Of a DNA stretch of 64,000 nucleotides, positions 58,475 through 64,000 are shown in pieces. Position 1 is the stretch's first letter. Each line of letters begins with the position of its first letter. A program made the position numbers and the translations under genes. The notes beneath the pieces are model-generated. The model ran no database searches, was not told the origin of the DNA, and saw nothing but the letters and a program-made list of their open reading frames with translations. The stretch is from Bacillota bacterium (GTDB lineage: Bacteria; Bacillota; Clostridia; Acetivibrionales; DTU013). The DNA is taken from the NCBI GenBank assembly GCA_023426125.1, contig JAFABI010000063.1:1-64000 (forward strand), given 5' to 3'.

Positions 58475-59740
58475 TTATGGAAAGATACCTCTGATTTTTT
58501 TGGCTTTGACGATTCTTTCAAGTGCGACCATATACGCGCCCATCCGAAGCGTCGTACTTTTTTCCCTGGCTTTATCCCACACTTCATTGAAAGCCCTTAC
58601 GATGATTTTTTCCAGCGAGCTGTTGACTTCCTTCTCATCCCACATCAAGGACTGTATGTTCTGCACCCATTCAAAATAGGAAACGATAACACCGCCGGCA
58701 TTGGCCAGAATATCCGGGACAATGTATTTACCCGACTTCTCAAGAATTTTGTCGGCTCCCAGGCTGGTCGGCCCGTTTGCACCTTCAACAATAATACTGG
58801 CCTTGATCCTGTTGGCATTCTTTTCATTTATCTGATTTTCCAGAGCTGCCGGAACAAGTACTTGCGTATCGATTTCAAGCAGTTCCTCGTTTGAAACGTG
58901 CTGGACGCCCGGAGCTTTATAATCCTTTAACAATTTTCTCCCGTCATTTTCAAGGTATTTCGAAATATCCTTGATATCCAGACCGCCGTCGCAATACACG
59001 CCTCCCGAGATATCACTTACTGCTACAACTTTACAGCCTTCATTGAATAACAATTTCGCAGTAGTTCCGCCAACGTTTCCCATCCCCTGGACTACCACTT
59101 TCGCCCCGATGACCGGCATCCCGAGGCGGTGGAGTATTTCCCGCGTCATAAACATAACTCCGCGGCCTGTTGCTTCGCTTCTTCCAAGAGATCCTCCGAC
59201 ATCAACCGGCTTACCTGTTACAATCCCGGGAACCGTATACCCCTTAAACATGCTGTAGGTATCCATTATCCAGCCCATTACCTCTGCATTGGTATTTACA
59301 TCAGGTGCAGGTATGTCTTTTTCAGGCCCGATTAAGGGAAGGATCATTGCCGTGTATCTTCTGGTAAGTCTTTTCAATTCATTTCTGGATAGTTCCAATG
59401 GATTGACTTTTACAGCACCCTTTCCTCCGCCGTATGGAATATTGGCTACCGCACATTTAAAGCTCATCCAGGTTGCCAGTGCTTTAACCTCGTTTATGTC
59501 AACATCCTGATGAAACCTTATTCCGCCCTTACATGGCCCTCTGGAACTGGAATGCTGGACACGGTACCCTTCAAATACCCTGATGGAACCATCATCCATT
59601 TCAACCGGTATTGCTACTTTCAGCTCCCTTTCCGGATATTTTAAGATTACATAGTCTTTCTCCTGCATTCCCAACATGAAAGCAGCCTCATCCATCACCT
59701 TTATTACATTGTCATAAGGATTGTAAGTATTATTCGGCAT
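58475..59740 (-). CDS. gdhA: Glutamate dehydrogenase
   Basis: About 421 residues from ATG 59740 (GGGGAGG upstream). Substrate region RGPCKGGIRFHQDVDINEVK and VANIPYGGGKGAVKV (Lys); NAD(P) motif VVVQGMGNVGGTTAKL; VPAALENQIN. Length fits hexameric catabolic GDH. In this operon it would recycle 2-oxoglutarate/glutamate for the aminotransferase and release ammonia. Confidence 0.92.
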   Translation of the reverse strand: MPNNTYNPYDNVIKVMDEAAFMLGMQEKDYVILKYPERELKVAIPVEMDDGSIRVFEGYRVQHSSSRGPCKGGIRFHQDVDINEVKALATWMSFKCAVANIPYGGGKGAVKVNPLELSRNELKRLTRRYTAMILPLIGPEKDIPAPDVNTNAEVMGWIMDTYSMFKGYTVPGIVTGKPVDVGGSLGRSEATGRGVMFMTREILHRLGMPVIGAKVVVQGMGNVGGTTAKLLFNEGCKVVAVSDISGGVYCDGGLDIKDISKYLENDGRKLLKDYKAPGVQHVSNEELLEIDTQVLVPAALENQINEKNANRIKASIIVEGANGPTSLGADKILEKSGKYIVPDILANAGGVIVSYFEWVQNIQSLMWDEKEVNSSLEKIIVRAFNEVWDKAREKSTTLRMGAYMVALERIVKAKKIRGIFP

Positions 59741-59792
59741 TATGATCCTCCCCAAACCTGTCTGTATTGTATAAACTAAACGCGGTATCCGA

Positions 59793-60626
59793 TTAAAATT
59801 TTACTGCGCCGGCCGTCATGCCTTTTACGATATACCTCTGGAAAACAAAGTAGAAAATGACCGGCGGAATGCAGTACATCACCGTCTGCGAAAGCGTAAT
59901 CGACCAGTTGGTTCCGATACGCGTCGTGTTTGCCGCTATTCCGGATGTTCCAAGCCATAGATCTTTGCTTGTTAAAAAAGTAGTTGCGAACATGTATTCA
60001 TTATACACATCAAAGAAGTTTATCAACACTACCGATACAATTGTCGGTATCGATAGAGGAAAAATAATCTTTAAAAATACCATCCCGTGGGAACAACCGT
60101 CGATATAAGCAGCTTCATCGATTTCCTTCGGAATATTGTCAAAAAAACCCTTCAGCACCCACACCGAAAAAGCGAGTACCAGACCTGAGTCTACGAGGAT
60201 CAACCCGGCATGCGTATTCGTCAGGCCAATCCTGTTCAATAACAAATAGGCGGGGGCTACAATTAGGGCGGGGGCTATCATCTGCGTGCAAAGGATGGAA
60301 AAAATATAGACGTTGTTCGCTTTGTACCTGAATCTTGACAGCGCAAAAGCGGCCATGGAAGCTGCAATAAGGCTTATTACAACACATAACAGCGAAACGG
60401 AAAAGGAATTTTTTATCCACGTCAGGATCGTCCCCAGTCCCAGGGCCTGGACATAGCCATCAAGATTCACATTCACCGGGAGAATCCTGGGAGGATCCAT
60501 AAACAGATCTGCTTCCTTTTTCAGTGAAAGGTTTAGCATCCAATAAACCGGGAATACGGTGACAAAACATACCATTAAGGAAAAAAGTATAACAAGATAC
60601 CTGGAATAACCTTTTGACCGCTTCAT
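59793..60626 (-). CDS. ABC sugar-type permease (MalG/CUT1-like)
   Basis: 277 residues, six transmembrane helices. EAA loop: IPKEIDEAAYIDGCSHGMVF. Pairs with the permease upstream (four-base overlap). No ATPase gene in the operon, so a shared MsmK-type ATPase is likely. Confidence 0.9.
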   Translation of the reverse strand: MKRSKGYSRYLVILFSLMVCFVTVFPVYWMLNLSLKKEADLFMDPPRILPVNVNLDGYVQALGLGTILTWIKNSFSVSLLCVVISLIAASMAAFALSRFRYKANNVYIFSILCTQMIAPALIVAPAYLLLNRIGLTNTHAGLILVDSGLVLAFSVWVLKGFFDNIPKEIDEAAYIDGCSHGMVFLKIIFPLSIPTIVSVVLINFFDVYNEYMFATTFLTSKDLWLGTSGIAANTTRIGTNWSITLSQTVMYCIPPVIFYFVFQRYIVKGMTAGAVKF

Positions 60627-61528
60627 AGTTTTCTTGACTCCTTTCTCCTGTTGATAAAGTAGAATACGACAATCGCTATTGTTATAAACAGAAGAACATT
60701 TCCAATGGTTGCCGCATACCCCATTTTGTTATAACTGAATGCGTTTGCATAGATCTGGATGACCAGCGTCTCGGTACCTCTGGCGGGTCCGCCCTTTGTC
60801 AGCAGCCATGTCATGGCAAACCTTCGCAGGGACCATACGACGGTCAGCGTAAGTAAAATCCCCAATACTTGCCTGAGATATGGCAAAGTTACGCTAAAAA
60901 GCTTCCTTGCCGCATTTGCCCCATCCATATCTGACGCTTCATATAGGTCACGCGGCACATCCTGCAATCCTGCAAATATTATCATAGTGTGCAGTGGAAA
61001 CAATCTCCATATTTCTATCCCGATGATTGCCAGCAGGGCAATGGTCGGATCATCAAACCATAAAACCGGTTCTTTTATCAGATGTAAAGCCTTCATCATA
61101 TAATTCACAATGCCGAACTGGTAGTCCAGCATCCACATAAAAACCATCGCCGTAACAACATCGGGAATTGCATAAGGCAATATGAAAAATGTTCTGAAAA
61201 CCGATTTTAACCTTCCGGGGCTTTTATCCAGCAGCATTGCAGTAAAAAACCCCATAATGAATATTCCTGCCGTATAAAGGATCGTATACTCGACCATGAT
61301 TTTAAACGCATGCCAGAAATTTTTATCCGCAATTACCTTCCTATAATTCTCCAGCCCTATGAATTTGCCTTCCTCAAGAAATTTGACATTCAGGAAGCTA
61401 ACCTGCAGATTCTTGAGAATGGGGAAAACAAACACACAAAGTATGATTAACAAGGATGGCAATAGAAAACAGATATAGGTAATCTTTTTCTTGGTGCTTT
61501 GGCTTAACGCCGTTCTTTGACTAATCAT
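60623..61528 (-). CDS. ABC sugar-type permease (MalF/CUT1-like)
   Basis: 301 residues, six transmembrane helices. EAA loop: VPRDLYEASDMDGANAARKL. It works with the other permease and the binding protein encoded upstream. Confidence 0.9.
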   Translation of the reverse strand: MISQRTALSQSTKKKITYICFLLPSLLIILCVFVFPILKNLQVSFLNVKFLEEGKFIGLENYRKVIADKNFWHAFKIMVEYTILYTAGIFIMGFFTAMLLDKSPGRLKSVFRTFFILPYAIPDVVTAMVFMWMLDYQFGIVNYMMKALHLIKEPVLWFDDPTIALLAIIGIEIWRLFPLHTMIIFAGLQDVPRDLYEASDMDGANAARKLFSVTLPYLRQVLGILLTLTVVWSLRRFAMTWLLTKGGPARGTETLVIQIYANAFSYNKMGYAATIGNVLLFITIAIVVFYFINRRKESRKL

Positions 61529-61633
61529 AAATCACATCCCTGTAAACTTGTCATAAAATTCAAATCTCTTTTACCTTGTGGTGGGTCCGCCATGCGGCAG
61601 ACCCATCACAAATCCACAAATCTTAACGGCCTC

Positions 61634-62971
61634 TTACTTAACCATTGCATCAAGCTCGGCCTTGCAATCATTCATCGCTTTTTCCACGGGCTCGTTCATC
61701 TGCAGAACTTTGCAAATATAATCCGCGACTACCTTCCTTATCTCATCGGACTGTGTCTCGTGACCGTCAACGGAGAGGGGTATCCCATATCCGGCAGTAT
61801 CTTCATAAATCTGGAACCATGGATATTGCTCCCTGTACTCGGTTGTTATCGCAGATTTCATCGTAACCGGATAGCCGCAGGATTCAATCCAGTCGGCCTG
61901 TACTTCGGGCGTCATGTAAAACTTCAGATACTCAATGGCGGCATTTTTAACTTCGGACTTTGCCTTGCTTGATATGGAGAAATAGGTAAGGTCAATGGGA
62001 TTGTCTTTTTTCGGATACGGTAAGTATGCCACATCCAGATTTTTTCCGACTTCTTCGTTTTCAGACTGTGCCCATGTGACAAAATATCCGCCGTCCTGGC
62101 ACATTGCCGCTTTTCCTGCAAAGAACAATTTTCTCTGGGTCGTATAATTCATTGCTTTTGGAACAGCGCCCGAATCATTCAGCTTCTTGTAAAACGTGAG
62201 GCCTTCGATGAACTCCGGTGCATTCACGCCGAATTCGCCATTGTCCAGTACGATCTTTCCGCCGAAGCCATGAATTGTAATCATGCCGTGCTGCATGATG
62301 TGCGCCGGATTATCCGGAGTATTGGCGGTAATAAGGCCGTATTGGCTTGTCCCTTTTGTAAGTTTCCTGGCTGCGTCCAGCAGCTCATCAGGGGTGGTGG
62401 GAACCTTCACTCCGGCCTCTTCGAACATTTTCTTGTTATAGATAAGACCTGAATACGGGCACGCTTCCGCATACAAAGCATACATTTTTCCGTCAAACTC
62501 CGTCATTTTCTGTGCTTCAGGAACGGAGACGTCATTTAGCAGCTGTTGAATATCCAGATAGTCATTCAACGGTTCAAGATATCCCATCTCCTGCCAGAGC
62601 TTTATCTGTGTCTGCTGAACATAAAAGAGGTCAGGCGCATCCGAAGAAAGCATAATTTTCATTTTATCGGTATAGTCCGAGTAGGAAATCGCTACAGGTT
62701 CAATGGTGTATTGCGGGAACTTCTCGGAAAACCTCTGGTTGAAGCCTTCAAACAGCTCTTTTCTGCCGGGCTCCAGCCACCATGGGTTCGCAAATTTAAC
62801 GGTTACCTTTTCCGTAGATACGGTAGGAGTCTCGGAGCTTGCTTGTTGTGTACCAGCGTTCTCACTTGTCGTTTGACTACTACCGTTTTCGGATGATCCG
62901 CAAGCTGTAAATAACATACTGAAAGACATCAGTATAGCCATTGCAAGAAACATGAATTTTTTTAAGGTCAT
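61634..62971 (-). CDS. ABC substrate-binding lipoprotein
   Basis: 445 residues. Lipoprotein signal: MTLKKFMFLAMAILMSFSML with lipobox FTAC (Cys24), then a Ser/Thr/Gln-rich linker. Family-1 binding fold: VKFANPWWLEPGRKELFEGF, YALYAEACPYSGLIYNKKMF. It catches the operon's substrate, probably a sugar or sugar-acid derivative. GGGAGG precedes ATG 62971. Confidence 0.92.
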   Translation of the reverse strand: MTLKKFMFLAMAILMSFSMLFTACGSSENGSSQTTSENAGTQQASSETPTVSTEKVTVKFANPWWLEPGRKELFEGFNQRFSEKFPQYTIEPVAISYSDYTDKMKIMLSSDAPDLFYVQQTQIKLWQEMGYLEPLNDYLDIQQLLNDVSVPEAQKMTEFDGKMYALYAEACPYSGLIYNKKMFEEAGVKVPTTPDELLDAARKLTKGTSQYGLITANTPDNPAHIMQHGMITIHGFGGKIVLDNGEFGVNAPEFIEGLTFYKKLNDSGAVPKAMNYTTQRKLFFAGKAAMCQDGGYFVTWAQSENEEVGKNLDVAYLPYPKKDNPIDLTYFSISSKAKSEVKNAAIEYLKFYMTPEVQADWIESCGYPVTMKSAITTEYREQYPWFQIYEDTAGYGIPLSVDGHETQSDEIRKVVADYICKVLQMNEPVEKAMNDCKAELDAMVK

Positions 62972-63044
62972 AAATATTCCTCCCTTGATATGATTGACTG
63001 ATTGAGGCTTGCCATAAAAAATGACAAGAACACACCTATATCAT

Positions 63045-63062
63045 CAGGCAGGCGCCTACCTG
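63045..63062. promoter_or_regulatory. Palindrome upstream of the transport operon
   Basis: CAGGCAGGCGCCTACCTG is symmetric except one pair. It lies ~75 bases before the binding-protein ATG and could be an operator for the GntR regulator. Confidence 0.5.
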
Positions 63063-63126
63063 AAATATATTCAGGCAAAATTAGAAAATCTTGAAACAAT
63101 GCTAATATAAGCCATATATCGTTAAC

Positions 63127-63143
63127 GTGCGCATCAAGCGCAC
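63127..63143 (+). terminator. Hairpin GTGCGC/GCGCAC with T-rich tail
   Basis: GTGCGC-ATCAA-GCGCAC followed on the plus strand by TTTATTTTTT. Its U tract faces plus, yet no plus-strand gene enters it, so it may stop antisense transcripts. Confidence 0.4.
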
Positions 63144-63160
63144 TTTATTTTTTCAGATAT

Positions 63161-63294
63161 TAGCTCCAGCTTCAGGGAGGGAATCAGGAATTAAAGCATA
63201 TGCTGAGGTATATCGACATTGCACAGCTAGGGCGCTCAATCTTTTCCAGCTCTAGCTCCGGCTTCGGTGATAGATTTAGGAATCAAGGCATATG
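63161..63294. repeat. Diverged 42-bp direct repeat between GntR and binding-protein genes
   Basis: TAGCTCC..GCTTC..G to GCATATG at 63161-63202 recurs at 63253-63294, 33 of 42 bases equal and same spacing. On the minus strand both read alike (YALIPKSITEAG and YALIPDSLPEAG). Either regulatory repeats or remains of a duplicated coding end. Confidence 0.55.
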
Positions 63295-63325
63295 GCACGG
63301 TAAAAATATGTTTTACGGTAAATGA

Positions 63326-64000
63326 TTACTCAATTAAAACTTTGCTGCCGCCCATGTTTGCAACATTAACAATGTCGTCAAGCGTTATATCAAGATGCTC
63401 GACCATTGCCTTCACTCCAGTGTCAATGTCTCTTCTTTTTAAACCTTCCATTATGTTGCGGTGGGGTTCCAGTGCATTTATACAGCTGTCCGAAAGGGAA
63501 AACGTCCTGTTCCTGTATTCGGTAAATGCATCCGAAACCTTTTTATTGATGCTTATCAGCAAACGGTTGTGGGTTACTTCAATAATCGTATTGTGGAATG
63601 CTTCATCATATCTGGCAAGACCAATGGCATCCCTCTCCTGCATTGCCTTTTCAAAATTCATATGTATCTTTTCAAGCCTTTTAATTTCTTTCTCTGTCGC
63701 TCTTTTTATCGCCAATTTCATCGCTAAAGGTTCGATGGCCATTCTGACATCCATAAAATCAAGAAGCTGGACCTCATGCTCCGCAAACCAATTCACAATG
63801 TTCTGCTCGGTCTCAAGGGAAGTCTTTTTAACAAAAGCGCCCGTCCCTCTTTTCAATTCTACATAGCCCATCGCTTGCAGCGTTTTCATAGCTTCCCTTA
63901 CCGACGACCTGCTTACGTTATACTCCTTGCACAGTTTCATCTCGGTGGGCAGCCTGTCATCTACAGACAATTCGCCGGAGGTTATAAGCTCGATTAGATT
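63326..64000 (-). CDS. GntR/FadR-family transcriptional regulator (partial)
   Basis: The start is beyond 64000; 224 residues are visible. Winged helix: RLPTEMKLCKEYNVSRSSVR and EAMKTLQAMGYVELKRGTGA. FCD effector domain: VRMAIEPLAMKLAIKRATEK, DEAFHNTIIEVTHNRLL, EHRNIM-like EPHRNIMEGLKRRDIDTGVK with metal-binding His. Likely controls the downstream catabolic operon in response to its acid substrate. Confidence 0.9.
   Translation of the reverse strand, partial: NLIELITSGELSVDDRLPTEMKLCKEYNVSRSSVREAMKTLQAMGYVELKRGTGAFVKKTSLETEQNIVNWFAEHEVQLLDFMDVRMAIEPLAMKLAIKRATEKEIKRLEKIHMNFEKAMQERDAIGLARYDEAFHNTIIEVTHNRLLISINKKVSDAFTEYRNRTFSLSDSCINALEPHRNIMEGLKRRDIDTGVKAMVEHLDITLDDIVNVANMGGSKVLIE

Overview
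The window looks like chromosomal DNA of a Gram-positive, probably spore-forming anaerobe of the class Clostridia. The evidence is strong AGGAGG-type ribosome binding sites with many GTG and TTG starts, an S-layer-homology (SLH) surface protein, Tad/Flp-pilus ATPase genes, a GPH sugar symporter, a GH4 glycosidase, and a prophage built from families typical of clostridial myophages. The exact genus cannot be fixed from the sequence alone.

Positions 1 to about 36,070 are one end and most of the body of a contractile-tailed prophage; the other end lies left of position 1. Nearly all its genes are on the minus strand, so transcription runs from about 33,400 down to 1. The late module (20,290 to 1) reads terminase small and large subunits, gpW-like connector, portal, prohead protease, major capsid, DUF2190-like decoration protein, head-tail connectors, sheath, tube, tail chaperone with a classic -1 frameshift (T TTT TTC), tape measure, gpX/LysM-like, gpD-like hub, spike, gp25-like wedge, baseplate J, tail protein I, tail fibre, and a second fibre with about 38 heptads that runs off the left edge. 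No holin or endolysin was recognised; they should lie left of position 1.

The early/middle module (33,393 to 20,439) holds many small Cys-rich proteins, a GIY-YIG protein, PcfJ-like and PcfK-like (AcrIIA9-family) proteins, a lambda-O/DnaD-type initiator with five iterons inside its gene, an ASCH protein, a region-4 sigma-like protein and a short tyrosine recombinase. The immunity and integration genes (CI-like repressor, ImmA/IrrE-like protein, large serine integrase) run rightward from 33,562 to 36,051, opposite the lytic genes, with a well-formed divergent promoter/operator region between.

The prophage sits inside a host cpaF-type pilus ATPase gene, which is cut after the Walker A motif and before the Walker B region. 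Upstream of it is a CpaE-like ATPase. Then come three tiny single-helix proteins (38,587-39,314) and an SLH-transglutaminase exported protein.

From 41,261 to 49,796 is a carbohydrate region: PIG-L deacetylase, GH4 glycosidase, BadF-type amino-sugar kinase, GPH symporter, alanine racemase and a deacetylase-like protein, with a divergent LacI regulator whose probable operator overlaps the operon promoter. This suggests use of an N-acetylated disaccharide such as a chitobiose-type or muropeptide-derived sugar.

Then come an HD phosphohydrolase, a ketopantoate-reductase-like protein, and an aldo/keto reductase with a textbook MerR-type 19-bp-spacer promoter. The right end (64,000 down to 53,219) is one long minus-strand catabolic operon: GntR/FadR regulator, sugar-type ABC importer, glutamate dehydrogenase, two DHDPS-superfamily aldolases that lack the DHDPS substrate arginine, class V aminotransferase, a second alanine racemase and a fumarylacetoacetase-family hydrolase. 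The substrate is unknown, and this is the best candidate here for an undescribed metabolic pathway.
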